In this document: piece after piece, positions 16,325-25,207 of the stretch
Position numbering within the stretch: position 1 is the first letter of the stretch
Layout of the letters: every line of letters begins with the position of its first letter
Translations under genes and position numbers: made by a program
The notes under the pieces: model-generated
The model's input: only the letters and a program-made list of their open reading frames with translations
Told to the model about the DNA's origin: nothing
Databases searched by the model: none
DNA from: Litchfieldia stipae
GTDB taxonomy: Bacteria; Bacillota; Bacilli; Bacillales; Bacillaceae_L
NCBI RefSeq assembly: GCF_014837155.1
Contig: NZ_JACYHA010000025.1
Location: 1 to 48,298, forward strand
Direction of reading: 5' to 3'
Length of the DNA stretch: 48,298 bases

Positions 16325-18049
16325 ATGAAGAGAAAATTACTATTTCCACTGATTCTCTTAACTATTTTGGTGGGTGTCTTCTTTTTACCTGATCGTAGTT
16401 ATGCAGTGGATTACAACATTACAAACGTTATAATGGAGGCTCAACTCCAAGAAAATGGCAAGGTTTCTGTTACTGAAACACATACGTATGAATTTGATGG
16501 AAAGTTTAGTGGAATCACACGAGAAATCGTTCCTAAGAAAGGATCCGCCATCAATGAGTTTCAAGCGATGGAAGATGGAAAAAGTCTAAAAATTGAACAA
16601 GATGATCATTTATATAAAATACACCGAAAAGGTTCAGATGAAACGATAACAGTTGAACTCACCTATTTAATTGAAGGTGGCGTCAATATTTATCAGGATA
16701 TTGCTGAATTTTACTGGCCATTTTTTGATGACCGGAATGAGGTAACCTACGAACAGCTTGAAATCATCGTGCATCCTCCTACACCGACATCGGACGTGAT
16801 TGCATTTGGGTATGATCAAGCATTCCAGACTGAACACATTGGGCAGGATGGGACCGTTATTTTTCAATTAGGAGAAGTTCCTGATGGAAAAAATGGAGAT
16901 ATTCGTGTTGCTTATGATGTGACACTATTTCCTTCTGCTGCAGTCACAGCAAATAAACCAATGAAAAGTGAAATCCTTGAGACAAAACAGAATCTGATTG
17001 ATGCAGCCGTAGCAAGAGCGCAAGCGCAAGAACAACTTCGACAATATGGTGGGTTGGGAATCCTTCTTTTTGCCTTGATTTTATTCGTACTCATTCTTCG
17101 AACATCATTGCAAGCTCGTAGAACAAGAAGGAACGTCGAGCAAAGCTATGAGAACCATTCATTTTTCGTTCCGAAGCAAGTGATGAGTCTGTCCGCAACG
17201 ATTTCCTATACAAATGGAAGAATTCTTCCTTCAGAGGCAATGGCTGCTGCACTCCTCGATTTAGTCAGGAAAGGCATTGTTAAGAAAACGGGAAACAATG
17301 GATTTAGACTCGCTAATCGTCAAACGGATCTCTTAGAACACGAGCAAATCTTAATCGAATTATTATTTGACAAAATCGGTTCAAATGGTGAATTCAATTT
17401 TGAAGAGCTCAATACTTTTACAAAAAACAAAAACAATCATCAAACATTTCAAACCTATAAAATGAAGTGGGCACAAGCAGTTGGAGCTGAAGTACGTCAG
17501 CATGATTTATACGAGGATAAAAAGAAGTATCGCACGATCATAGGACTTTCAAGCTTACTTCTCATTCCAATGCTCATTATTTTCCCAGTGTACGGCCTAC
17601 CTGCCCAGCTATTCTTCACGATTTTGTTATTTATTACGGTGTTAATTTACGCATTTGCGTACCATCCAAAAACAACCGCCGGTCACCAATTAAGCTATGA
17701 ATGGCGGATATTTAAAACCTATTTTAAAGACCTAGCTGAAGAAGACTGGAAATCACTTACAGAAGATGAACGGATGAGAGCCTACCTCTATGGCCTTGGG
17801 GTAAACCAAAAGCAATTAACGGAGCGAAACGAAGTGCTTGTTGAGTCATTTAAACCGTCCATCGGAAGCACACCTGCAGCCGGAATGTATGGGCCAGTCG
17901 ATATAAGTACCATCGCCTTTTTCGGTCCAATCGCATCTTCGACTTTTCACTCAGTAGACCAAACAACCCAAAGCACAACCAATTCCTCTAGCTCCACTGG
18001 TGGAGGCGGCGGAGTTGGCGGTGGTGGCGGCGGTTCTGGCGCATTTTAA
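16325..18049 (+). CDS. DUF2207-family membrane protein with Gly-rich tail
   Basis: Predicted surface-exposed membrane protein, 574 residues from ATG 16325, which has AAGGTGGTG at a proper distance; an in-frame ATG at 16271 lacks such a site. A signal peptide (FPLILLTILVGVFFLPDRSYA) leads into a beta-rich outside domain of about 180 residues (VSVTETHTYEFDGKFSGITREI), which is DUF2207. A membrane helix follows near residue 240, then a cytoplasmic region, a helix pair near residues 415-450, and a tail ending in GGGGGVGGGGGGSGAF. Function is unknown in this family. A terminator follows directly. Confidence 0.85.
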   Translation: MKRKLLFPLILLTILVGVFFLPDRSYAVDYNITNVIMEAQLQENGKVSVTETHTYEFDGKFSGITREIVPKKGSAINEFQAMEDGKSLKIEQDDHLYKIHRKGSDETITVELTYLIEGGVNIYQDIAEFYWPFFDDRNEVTYEQLEIIVHPPTPTSDVIAFGYDQAFQTEHIGQDGTVIFQLGEVPDGKNGDIRVAYDVTLFPSAAVTANKPMKSEILETKQNLIDAAVARAQAQEQLRQYGGLGILLFALILFVLILRTSLQARRTRRNVEQSYENHSFFVPKQVMSLSATISYTNGRILPSEAMAAALLDLVRKGIVKKTGNNGFRLANRQTDLLEHEQILIELLFDKIGSNGEFNFEELNTFTKNKNNHQTFQTYKMKWAQAVGAEVRQHDLYEDKKKYRTIIGLSSLLLIPMLIIFPVYGLPAQLFFTILLFITVLIYAFAYHPKTTAGHQLSYEWRIFKTYFKDLAEEDWKSLTEDERMRAYLYGLGVNQKQLTERNEVLVESFKPSIGSTPAAGMYGPVDISTIAFFGPIASSTFHSVDQTTQSTTNSSSSTGGGGGVGGGGGGSGAF

Positions 18050-18057
18050 TAGAAAGA

Positions 18058-18115
18058 GAAGCTGTTCCATGTTGATGGTGCCTGTCACCTTGATATGGGA
18101 TGGCTTTTTTTCTAT
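18058..18115 (+). terminator. Terminator with a REP-B sequence in its loop
   Basis: AAGCTGTTCCAT pairs with ATGGGATGGCTT (G-U pairs included) and is followed by TTTTTTT. The loop carries ATGGTGCCTGTCACCT (18075-18090), a REP-B core that can form its own small hairpin. Confidence 0.7.
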
Positions 18116-18121
18116 TTTTCA

Positions 18122-18186
18122 AATTTAAACGCTTGTACAATAGCATTCATGCGGGTTTCCGGCGTCTAAACAAACGTTTGTTTAAA
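18122..18186 (+). repeat. R2 repeat, copy 1
   Basis: This matches 44309-44370 through AATTTAAAC, TGTACAA, TAGCA, GGGTTTC and the final palindrome AAACAAACGTTTGTTT. It sits in the 361-base space between the DUF2207 and sigma factor genes, which otherwise holds only an imperfect inverted repeat near 18255-18285 and no gene that I can support. Confidence 0.6.
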
Positions 18187-18410
18187 AAATGGAGACTCTC
18201 AGGAAGCTTATATTTCACCTCTACTTCCTCTCGTGCCTTCCCTTCACTAGCCAAACTTCATGTATCTCCCTTGATGTATGTGAAGTATCAAATTTTTCAT
18301 CCCCACGATTCATAAAATACTCCTTTTCGACGCACCACTTTCTATCGTTTATTTTGTAACTACCGACGGAATAAATAGAAAGCGCGCTTTTACAAAGGAA
18401 CATTTTACAA

Positions 18411-18899
18411 ATGGATACCGCGTTTGAAAAGCTAGTTGATGACTTTAACCCGATGATTTATGGCATCATGAAAAAACTCCACCTCTACCGAGATCAAGAG
18501 GCCTTTTATCAAGTAGGATTAATTGCACTGTGGGAAGCACATACCCGCTTTGACCCGGAAAAAGGAACATTCTCAACGTTTGCCTACGCAACCATCCGAG
18601 GAAGACTTCTCGAGTACTTAACAAAGGAAAAACAATTCTATGATAACCACCAGGGGCTCCCATCAGAAGACGCCATCGGGCTAGTCGACACAACTTCATT
18701 TCTCCTGCTCGAAAACGAAATGATTGACCAATACTGTGAAGGACTCTCTGACAAACAACGAAAATGGGTCCAAAAACGAATCATCGAAGACAAAAGAATC
18801 ATCGACATCGCAAACGAAGAAGGCGTCACACCCGACGCCGTCAAATCCTGGGGGAAAGCCGCCCTCAAAAAACTCCGTGGGAGAATTGGTGTGGGTTAA
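18411..18899 (+). CDS. Small sigma-70 family RNA polymerase sigma factor
   Basis: One hundred and sixty-two residues. Region 2 spans residues 10-80 (FYQVGLIALWEAHTRFDPEKGTFSTFAYATIRGRLLEYL), with the usual core-binding and -10-recognition segments. Region 4 covers the last 50 or so, with a helix-turn-helix in IIDIANEEGVTPDAVKSWGKAALKKLR. The short length and lack of region 3 fit a small alternative sigma factor of the SigH/SigO-like kind seen in bacilli. No anti-sigma gene is adjacent, so it is not a classical ECF pair. AAAGGAAC stands ten bases before the ATG. The regulon is unknown. Confidence 0.82.
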   Translation: MDTAFEKLVDDFNPMIYGIMKKLHLYRDQEAFYQVGLIALWEAHTRFDPEKGTFSTFAYATIRGRLLEYLTKEKQFYDNHQGLPSEDAIGLVDTTSFLLLENEMIDQYCEGLSDKQRKWVQKRIIEDKRIIDIANEEGVTPDAVKSWGKAALKKLRGRIGVG

Positions 18900-18928
18900 C
18901 TTTTGGGGGTTCTTGTGTCGTGGCAAAC

Positions 18929-19068
18929 TTGGGTCGGTTCTTGCGCTTCCACAACGCGCTAACAGGGGCTGCGAACTCGGAACTCGGGACGGTTCTCACG
19001 CTTCCATAAAAAAAAAGCATGAGAACTTCTCCCATGCTTCCTAGGACAAATAAGAACCGTCCCCAATC
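18929..19068. repeat. REP-A cluster between sigma factor and GH4 gene
   Basis: Two plus-oriented half-sites (GGGTCGGTTCTTGCGCTTCC, 18931; CGGGACGGTTCTCACGCTTC from 18985) and two inverted ones (AGCATGAGAACTTCTCCC near 19016; AAGAACCGTCCCC at 19052). The second and third can pair as a hairpin. The cluster separates convergent genes and may act as a terminator for both. Confidence 0.8.
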
Positions 19069-19078
19069 TTCCCTTTCT

Positions 19079-20584
19079 TCATTTCACGGCTGATGGTCGT
19101 TCCTTAGCTTTGTCAGATTCCGCTGCATTTTTGCGGGCATCTTCTTTATTTTGTGCCATTTCTTCTATTGATTTTACCTTTAATCTTGCAGCTCCTTGGT
19201 AATCCTTTGTTGGTAGGAGGTTACCCGCTGCAAGTCTTTCCTTCGCTTTTTTAATAGATTCCGTGAACTGCGGCAGCCATTTTTCCTGAGCAACAAGCAT
19301 TTCATCTGTCATTTGCCAGATTTCCTTCGGATTGCAGACAGCTCCTACAAGCGGATCCATCATCATCGCTTGGCGAAGCAGCGTGTCATCCCCATGAACC
19401 GCCGCTTCGACAGCAAGCCTTTGCACGGAAATACTGACATTACATACCGCTGCACAACCAAGTGGCAGGTCCCCAACAACCGGCATATTAATTCCATTAC
19501 GGTCAACATACCCCGGCGCCTCAATAATTGCATCATCCGGAAGATTTGTGATAACCCCATTATTCACAACGTTGAAATGACCTCTATACGTTCGCCCCGT
19601 TTCAAGCGCTTCGACAATATACGAACCATGCTCCTCCCCACGGTTTTCTTGCTTATACTCAATCGCAGGTTCCTTCATCCAATTTGGAAAATCAGTTTTA
19701 AACCAATTACGCCCCTCCGTACACACTCTTAAATATCCACCTGTTTCCCCATTAATCCACTTACCTAAATCAATCCAATCATTGATTTCTTCCGGTCTTT
19801 TTCGATACCAAGGAACATATTCACTCAAATGACCGTTTGATTCTGTACTATAAAAACCAAAACGTCGCATCATATCAATTCGAACTTTTTCCGTCTTCGA
19901 AAACTCAGGATGATTTTCAAAAGCCTCAAGCATCCGCCCTGTTAAATCTTCTCCCTTGTGCTTCACACTAATATACCAGGTTTGATGATTAATCCCTGCG
20001 CAAATAATATCTACCTCTTCCTTCTCTAACCCAAACGCCATCGCAATTTGTCGATGCCCACCCTGAACCCCATGGCAAAGTCCAATTGTATTCACACCAC
20101 CATATTTATTACAAGCCCATGTCAACATCGCCATCGGATTCGCATAGTTGAGTAACAAGCAATCCTTAGCCGCTACCTCTCGAATATCCTTACAAATCTC
20201 AAGCATTTCGGCAATCCCACGCTGGCCATACATAATTCCACCAGCACACAAGGTATCCCCTACACACTGATCAATTCCATATTTCAATGGAATATCGACA
20301 TCAAGCTGGAATGCCTCCAAGCCCCCAATTCGAACCACACAGAAAATGTACTTTGCATCCCTAAGTGCTTCTCTTCGGTTTAAAGTAGAATGGATTTTGA
20401 TATCTAAGCCATTTTCATCAATATCCCTCTGACAAAGCTGAGTCACCATCTCTAAGTTAGCTGAACTAATATCAGTAAAAGCCACTTCAATATTATTAAA
20501 CTCCGGTACAGCCAAAAGATCTCGCAAAAGACCTCTCGTAAAACCAATGCTACCTGCTCCAATAAAGGCGATTTTAAATGACAT
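19079..20584 (-). CDS. melA: Glycoside hydrolase family 4 alpha-galactosidase/alpha-glucosidase
   Basis: NAD- and manganese-dependent GH4 enzyme, 501 residues, acting in the cytoplasm by an oxidation-elimination mechanism. The N-terminal Rossmann motif is IAFIGAGSIGFTRGL. The metal site Cys is in IGLCHGVQGG, with the following His region ICAGINHQTWYI, and NYANPMAM marks the substrate loop. These forms fit the MelA-like branch. That branch uses unphosphorylated alpha-galactosides; activity on alpha-glucosides cannot be excluded. The C-terminus is rich in Lys, Glu and Ala and longer than usual. No transporter or sugar regulator is nearby. A REP-A cluster lies just after the stop. Confidence 0.87.
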   Translation of the reverse strand: MSFKIAFIGAGSIGFTRGLLRDLLAVPEFNNIEVAFTDISSANLEMVTQLCQRDIDENGLDIKIHSTLNRREALRDAKYIFCVVRIGGLEAFQLDVDIPLKYGIDQCVGDTLCAGGIMYGQRGIAEMLEICKDIREVAAKDCLLLNYANPMAMLTWACNKYGGVNTIGLCHGVQGGHRQIAMAFGLEKEEVDIICAGINHQTWYISVKHKGEDLTGRMLEAFENHPEFSKTEKVRIDMMRRFGFYSTESNGHLSEYVPWYRKRPEEINDWIDLGKWINGETGGYLRVCTEGRNWFKTDFPNWMKEPAIEYKQENRGEEHGSYIVEALETGRTYRGHFNVVNNGVITNLPDDAIIEAPGYVDRNGINMPVVGDLPLGCAAVCNVSISVQRLAVEAAVHGDDTLLRQAMMMDPLVGAVCNPKEIWQMTDEMLVAQEKWLPQFTESIKKAKERLAAGNLLPTKDYQGAARLKVKSIEEMAQNKEDARKNAAESDKAKERPSAVK

Positions 20585-20716
20585 GATACAACTCTCCTTT
20601 TCTATTTATAATGTGTTTCTACTTCTTATCACTTATTCTACCAACAATTAATAGAAAACGCTTCCATTTAAACACTTATCTTATGAATAATATGTGTAAA
20701 ATACGAACTTTATTCT

Positions 20717-20778
20717 GCAAATTGGGGACGGTTCTCACTTTGCATTTTCACCAAAAACGGAAGTTTGCGAACCGCCCA
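20717..20778. repeat. REP-A hairpin upstream of the C39-like peptidase gene
   Basis: ATTGGGGACGGTTCTCACTT and GGAAGTTTGCGAACCGCCC face each other over about 20 bases. The unit is almost identical to the one at 22754-22818, with two differences, so the peptidase gene is framed by direct copies. The rest of the gap (20585-20863) holds no gene that I can support. Confidence 0.85.
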
Positions 20779-20863
20779 GACTTTCCCCCCATGCTTTTCA
20801 GGTCAACTCTACTATGTTATTATTTTTTAGATATAATAATTAGAAAGCTGAAAGGAGTAATTA

Positions 20864-22750
20864 ATGACTAACAAGATTTGGATTCCTATCCTTAGTTCTG
20901 TCCTGATTTTCCCTACATTAGGGAATTTTGCTCAGGCAGAGTCTCATTCTTCTATTGTGAATGAAATGGGTGAGGAACAGACAGCAACAGGAGATGCTAG
21001 TGAAAGCATTAAAATTGTTGAAGAGACTTTTGAAACAGTAGACCAAGAAATTAGTGAGGGTAATGCAGATTCTGAGTCAGACTTTGCAACTATAGTTCCT
21101 ACTAATTCCATTGAAACAAAGGACTCGCTATCAAATGAACACAGTAAAAAAATTGAAACGCGCACAGTAGTCAATCCGATTGAAAGTAATGATGATCCTG
21201 AAGAACAGAACATTGTTTTCAATGTAAATAAACTGGATGAAATTAATTATGGAGAAGTATATTCCAATAATAAACTAATACAAATTCTAGAATTCTATCC
21301 AAATACCAAAAAGGATGACTCTGAAAAGAAAATTTTATACAGTTTTGAGATTAATAGTAATGGACATGTCACAGCTGCTGAAAAGCTTGATGAAAAAACA
21401 CAAGCGATTACCTCGCATTATCAATATTATCCGGAAACAACCTATGGAGAACATGGAAATCGTATTAAATATATATTTGACCTTGATTCGAATAACTACA
21501 TTGTCAACGCTTCTATGAGAGAGCTTGGTACAAAGCGTATTCTTTCTAGATATCAATACTATCCAAAAACAACATATGGTGATCACGGGAATAATATTTT
21601 GAACATCTTCGATTTAGATCCTTCTGGATTTATTACTAGCGCGAGCAAGAGAGAACAAGGCACAAAGCGTATTCTTTCGAGGTATCAATATTATCCGAAA
21701 ACAACTTTTGGCGATCATGGAAATAATATTATGAACATCTTTGATATCGACAGTTCTGGTTATATCACTAGTGCTAGTAAAAGAAAACAAGGGTCGAAAC
21801 GTATCCTTTCGAGATATCAATATTATCCGAAAACGACCTTTGGCAATCATGGAAATAATATTATGAACATCTTTGATATCGACTCCTCTGGATTTATCAA
21901 AGGGGCAAGTAAAAGAGAAAAAGGCTCAAAACGAATTACTGCTAGATATACATATTATAAGAAAACGACTTTTGGTAATCACGGTAATAATATTTTGAAT
22001 ATCTTCAACATAGATGCCAATGGATATGTTACTAAGGCCAGTAAAAGAGAAAAAGGCTCAAAACGTATTCTTTCAAGATATGAATATTATCCGAAAACCG
22101 TTTATGGAAAACATGGTAGCAATATAAAATACCAATATACTTTGAATAGCAATGACACAATTTCGTCTGCAATTTTAAAAGAACAACATACGAAAAAGAT
22201 AAAAAGTCAATATACCTTTAAATCAGGCACAAGATATGGAAATCATTGGTCCAATGTGATTGGTGTTGATTTAAATGTACCAATTATAAGTCAATTACCT
22301 GAACTGCCAACAGGATGTGAAATTACAGCAGTTACAATGATGCTTCAATATGCTGGAGCTAATGTTAATAAGGTTGCACTAGCTAAGGCGATGCCTAGAC
22401 ATTCTTGGAATCCCAATGCAGGATATGTTGGAGATCCTTTCACTAGAAACGGTTGGACCATCTATCCATCTGCTTTAGTCAGCCTAGTCAGAAAACACGT
22501 TGGAAGCGCAACTGACCTAACAGGGAAAAGTATAGCTGGCCTTGAAACACAACTTAAAAATAATAAGCCCGTTGTTGTATTGGTATCACCGATGCATGGA
22601 TTTACAGTTCACGCCGTAACCCTAACCGGATTTGATCAGTCAAACATATACTTCAATGATCCTTGGACAGGAAAAAAGAATGTAAAAATAAGTAAAAATG
22701 AATTTAATAAAATCTGGAACAACCAAAACAAACGAGCTTTAACCTATTAA
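20864..22750 (+). CDS. Secreted repeat protein with C-terminal C39-like cysteine peptidase domain
   Basis: Six hundred and twenty-eight residues. A signal peptide (IWIPILSSVLIFPTLGNFAQA) is followed by an acidic Ser/Glu-rich linker to about residue 140. About seven 44-residue repeats then run to residue 455 or so; the typical unit is RILSRYQYYPKTTFGDHGNN followed by IMNIFDIDSSGYITSASKRE. The last 160 residues are a papain-like Peptidase_C39_2 domain: catalytic Cys485 (LPTGCEITAV), His583 (GFTVHAVTL) and the NDPW segment near residue 600. The repeats are probably wall or glycan binding, which is inferred. AAAGGAG sits six bases before the ATG, and a TATAAT is near 20832. Near-identical REP-A hairpins flank the gene. 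Confidence 0.85.
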   Translation: MTNKIWIPILSSVLIFPTLGNFAQAESHSSIVNEMGEEQTATGDASESIKIVEETFETVDQEISEGNADSESDFATIVPTNSIETKDSLSNEHSKKIETRTVVNPIESNDDPEEQNIVFNVNKLDEINYGEVYSNNKLIQILEFYPNTKKDDSEKKILYSFEINSNGHVTAAEKLDEKTQAITSHYQYYPETTYGEHGNRIKYIFDLDSNNYIVNASMRELGTKRILSRYQYYPKTTYGDHGNNILNIFDLDPSGFITSASKREQGTKRILSRYQYYPKTTFGDHGNNIMNIFDIDSSGYITSASKRKQGSKRILSRYQYYPKTTFGNHGNNIMNIFDIDSSGFIKGASKREKGSKRITARYTYYKKTTFGNHGNNILNIFNIDANGYVTKASKREKGSKRILSRYEYYPKTVYGKHGSNIKYQYTLNSNDTISSAILKEQHTKKIKSQYTFKSGTRYGNHWSNVIGVDLNVPIISQLPELPTGCEITAVTMMLQYAGANVNKVALAKAMPRHSWNPNAGYVGDPFTRNGWTIYPSALVSLVRKHVGSATDLTGKSIAGLETQLKNNKPVVVLVSPMHGFTVHAVTLTGFDQSNIYFNDPWTGKKNVKISKNEFNKIWNNQNKRALTY

Positions 22751-22753
22751 AAT

Positions 22754-22818
22754 GGCAAATTGGGGACGGTTCTCACTTTGCATTTTCACCAAAAATGGAA
22801 GTTTGCGAACCGTCCCAC
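22754..22818. repeat. REP-A hairpin downstream of the C39-like peptidase gene
   Basis: AAATTGGGGACGGTTCTCAC pairs with GGAAGTTTGCGAACCGTCCC. It begins four bases past the stop and nearly equals the upstream copy at 20717. The end of this hairpin lies only a few bases from the -35 of the next gene. Confidence 0.85.
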
Positions 22819-22824
22819 TCTTCA

Positions 22825-22853
22825 GTGACATCCTCATTACCTTCGTCTATAAT
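22825..22853 (+). promoter_or_regulatory. Sigma-A promoter of the coiled-coil gene
   Basis: GTGACA (22825-22830), 17 bases and TATAAT (22848-22853). The start site should fall near 22860, giving a leader of only about 16 bases with the AAGGAGG at its very start. Confidence 0.75.
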
Positions 22854-22875
22854 AGAAAAAAAGGAGGTGATAAAG

Positions 22876-23484
22876 TTGGAAGAGATGCTAAAACATATAG
22901 GCAGCCAGTTAAACTTTGTCGTTGATAAAATGGGCTCAGTGGAAAAACGATTGGATTCTTTGGATGATAAAGTTGGAACGCTGGATAAGAAATTTGATGT
23001 ACTTGATCAGAAAGTCTGGGCGCTTGATCTGAAAGTTGATTCACTTGATCAGAAAGTCGGGGCGCTTGATCTGAAAGTTGATTCACTTGATCAGAAAGTC
23101 TGGGCGCTTGATCTGAAAGTTGATTCACTTGACCAGAAAGTCGGGGCGCTTGATCTGAAAGTTGATTCACTTGACCAGAAAGTCGGGGCGCTTGATCTGA
23201 AAGTTGATTCACTTGACCAGAAAGTCGGGGCGCTTGATCTGAAAGTTGATTCACTTGACCAGAAAGTCGGCGCGCTTGATCTGAGAGTCGATTCACTAGA
23301 AGATGGCCAAACTAAGCTTATCTTAGAACAAAGTGAAATGCGAAAAGAAGTGGCATATTACTATGGCAGTATGATGAAAAAGCTTGATGAGACTAAAACT
23401 GAGTTAAGTAGTGATATTAAACATGTTTCTATTGTTCAGCAGCAACATCAAACTGTTTTGGAATACTTAAACGAAAAACAATAA
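22876..23484 (+). CDS. Heptad-repeat coiled-coil protein encoded by a 42-bp tandem array
   Basis: No family recognised. I place the start at TTG 22876 because the near-ideal AAAGGAGGTGA stands eight bases before it; the frame also extends to 22795, but that part encodes the REP-A hairpin and promoter. The 202-residue product has no signal or membrane helix. Residues 15-140 are perfect heptads, LDxKVxx, with Leu and Val at the core positions, so a long rod-like oligomer is expected. Seven 14-residue units (LDQKVGALDLKVDS) are encoded by nearly identical DNA. The C-terminal 60 residues are non-repetitive, charged and helical. It may be a structural or scaffold protein; nothing in the context fixes its partner. 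Confidence 0.75.
   Translation: MEEMLKHIGSQLNFVVDKMGSVEKRLDSLDDKVGTLDKKFDVLDQKVWALDLKVDSLDQKVGALDLKVDSLDQKVWALDLKVDSLDQKVGALDLKVDSLDQKVGALDLKVDSLDQKVGALDLKVDSLDQKVGALDLRVDSLEDGQTKLILEQSEMRKEVAYYYGSMMKKLDETKTELSSDIKHVSIVQQQHQTVLEYLNEKQ
23001..23294 (+). repeat. Seven in-frame tandem copies of a 42-bp unit
   Basis: Copies begin at 23001, 23043, 23085, 23127, 23169, 23211 and 23253, 294 bases in all. Differences are few: GATCAG versus GACCAG, and TCTGGG versus TCGGGG (Trp or Gly codon). Each unit is two diverged 21-bp halves. Such near-identity points to recent expansion and likely copy-number variation between strains. Confidence 0.92.
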
Positions 23485-23599
23485 GACCTCACTACACTCT
23501 ACAGCTTACACTTCATAGGGTAACTCCATAACTATTTTCAAAAAAACTAGGGGACGGTTCGAGACCAGTGAAAAACTAACGTTTTTTTGCCAGAGTTCT

Positions 23600-25138
23600 T
23601 CAACAGAAAATGAAAGTTCCAATTTTTAACTTAAAAATCAGAGAGTTTCTTATAATATACGTGGAAAAAGAGGATACTATTGCTGCTATCCTCTTTATAT
23701 TTACTGCTAACGCAGCTAATTTCGATTGTATGGACACACTTAATAGACCATACCCCCTTGCTCGAGATAGGCCATGAAATCTTTTGAGCTCCGCATTTTT
23801 ACCTTCAATGGATGCTCTTTTCTTATATTTTTCTTTGAACTCATCTGTTTTTTGATATTGCGAGATTTCATAAAAATCTACCGTATTTAATCCTACCGTA
23901 AGTATTCTTCTCGCACTCTTTTTGGCACATTCATCATGTAAAGGGCATGCTTTACATTGATTGAGTTCAAAATAATATTTATAGCCTTCTCTGTCACTTC
24001 CTTCCTTTCTTTTAGATTTAAATCGCTTCTTTGCTACCGTTGTGTTTCCCTGACTACATTGCCATTCATCCGAATCTTTGTTGTACGTATACTCCCTTTC
24101 ATCAAGCCTGTATACTACGGCGCTAACGGGTATGTATGCTTTTGCTTCTAACAGTTTAATATCATCTAAGATTGGCTTTCTAAAATAAGCTTTATCTCCA
24201 TATACTTCTTCCAAAGTCATACCTGACTGTTTAGTGTCAGCTAACATTTCTTTGGCATAACTACCATCCATATAAGCTCCATCTGCTGTTCTTACAGAAG
24301 TAATAATACGTTCATCAGTTGTCATCACGAACTCGGTTTTATAACCATAAAAATCTTTTGTTTTACTTTTCCTACCAACTCTTGCATCCTCATCTATGAG
24401 GGACCGTATACCTTTTTGGTTAATAAATTTTGGGTCCTCTAATATCTCTCGAGATTTTTGGATTACCTCATTCGTTTTAATCTCCTCCGGAGATGCTTTC
24501 CCCTCAACCTGTTCGATGATAGTTTCTAAATAGGTTTTCATCACAACTTTTGCTTCTTTATGATCTTCTATTTCTTCATATTTTGGTGCGAACGGCACAC
24601 CTTCTAATGATTCTCCAGTTTCGGCCTCATATGTATTAATAATTTTCTTACCTAAGTGTTTCATTAATCGTTCGGGAGTTAGCTTTTTTGTATTTGCTTC
24701 AATGTGTGTAGCGTCGATACTCACACTCTTACCTTCAATAATTCCTTTTTCTACACACTGTCTTACGACCTCTAGGATCATCTCATCAAGCGTTGTTTCT
24801 CCCAAACGTTGTGTCCGAAATTTGGATAATAAACTTTTATCGGGAAGATTCGTTTCTGGATTTACTCCTAGAAAGTATAAATAGGCAAGGTTTAGATTTG
24901 CTTCTAAAATAACCTTTTCATCTGATAGGTTGTATAAATGCTGAAGTAACAGAAGTTTACACATCATTTCTGGCTCCTTGGCAGGACGACCAAAATTTTC
25001 ACAGTAACTATCTTTTAATAACTTATTAATAAAACTAAAGTCAACTACTAAAGAAATCTGCTTTAGTGTGTGATTCTCTGGAATTTTATCGTATAATATA
25101 GAATGAAAACTTGATTGCTTTGGCTCATGTCGAAGCAT
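23600..25138 (-). CDS. IS1182-family DDE transposase
   Basis: Five hundred and twelve residues, full length. The N-terminal domain (FINKLLKDSYCENFGRPAKE) is typical of DUF772. The catalytic acids are likely D142 (VSIDATHIEANT), the Asp of EVYGDKAYFRK and the Glu of RASIEGKNAELKRFHGL near the C-terminus. A Cys-rich insert (QCKACPLHDECAKKS) is usual in the family. No frameshift or early stop is seen. The ATG at 25138 is preceded by AGGAGGG, which lies inside a hairpin arm (see 25139-25207). Confidence 0.93.
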   Translation of the reverse strand: MLRHEPKQSSFHSILYDKIPENHTLKQISLVVDFSFINKLLKDSYCENFGRPAKEPEMMCKLLLLQHLYNLSDEKVILEANLNLAYLYFLGVNPETNLPDKSLLSKFRTQRLGETTLDEMILEVVRQCVEKGIIEGKSVSIDATHIEANTKKLTPERLMKHLGKKIINTYEAETGESLEGVPFAPKYEEIEDHKEAKVVMKTYLETIIEQVEGKASPEEIKTNEVIQKSREILEDPKFINQKGIRSLIDEDARVGRKSKTKDFYGYKTEFVMTTDERIITSVRTADGAYMDGSYAKEMLADTKQSGMTLEEVYGDKAYFRKPILDDIKLLEAKAYIPVSAVVYRLDEREYTYNKDSDEWQCSQGNTTVAKKRFKSKRKEGSDREGYKYYFELNQCKACPLHDECAKKSARRILTVGLNTVDFYEISQYQKTDEFKEKYKKRASIEGKNAELKRFHGLSRARGYGLLSVSIQSKLAALAVNIKRIAAIVSSFSTYIIRNSLIFKLKIGTFIFC

Positions 25139-25207
25139 AAAAAAGCCCTCCTAATGGATATTTTGGTGCTTGGTCGTACCTAATTATACCATTGGTAGGG
25201 CTTTTTT
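25139..25207 (-). promoter_or_regulatory. Hairpin that can hide the transposase ribosome binding site, with an internal -10
   Basis: AAAAAAGCCCTCCTAATGG (25139-25157) can pair with CCATTGGTAGGGCTTTTTT (25189-25207), 17 of 19 positions. On the minus strand the downstream arm holds the AGGAGGG before the transposase ATG. A TATAAT (plus-strand 25183-25188) lies in the loop next to the upstream arm. A transcript from this internal promoter would lack that arm and leave the site free, while read-through transcripts from outside would mask it. Confidence 0.7.

Noticed and set aside
18100-18315. Open frame of 71 codons before the sigma factor gene
   Set aside because: It begins in the terminator hairpin, crosses repeat R2, has no ribosome binding site and resembles no protein.
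23001-23294. Tandem repeats considered as a CRISPR array
   Set aside because: Units are contiguous, without unique spacers, and stay in frame in a coding region. No cas genes are present.
22847-23296. Open frame of 149 codons on the minus strand across the tandem array
   Set aside because: It is the mirror of a 42-bp repeat with no stop, lacks a ribosome binding site, and the plus frame has a strong promoter and site.
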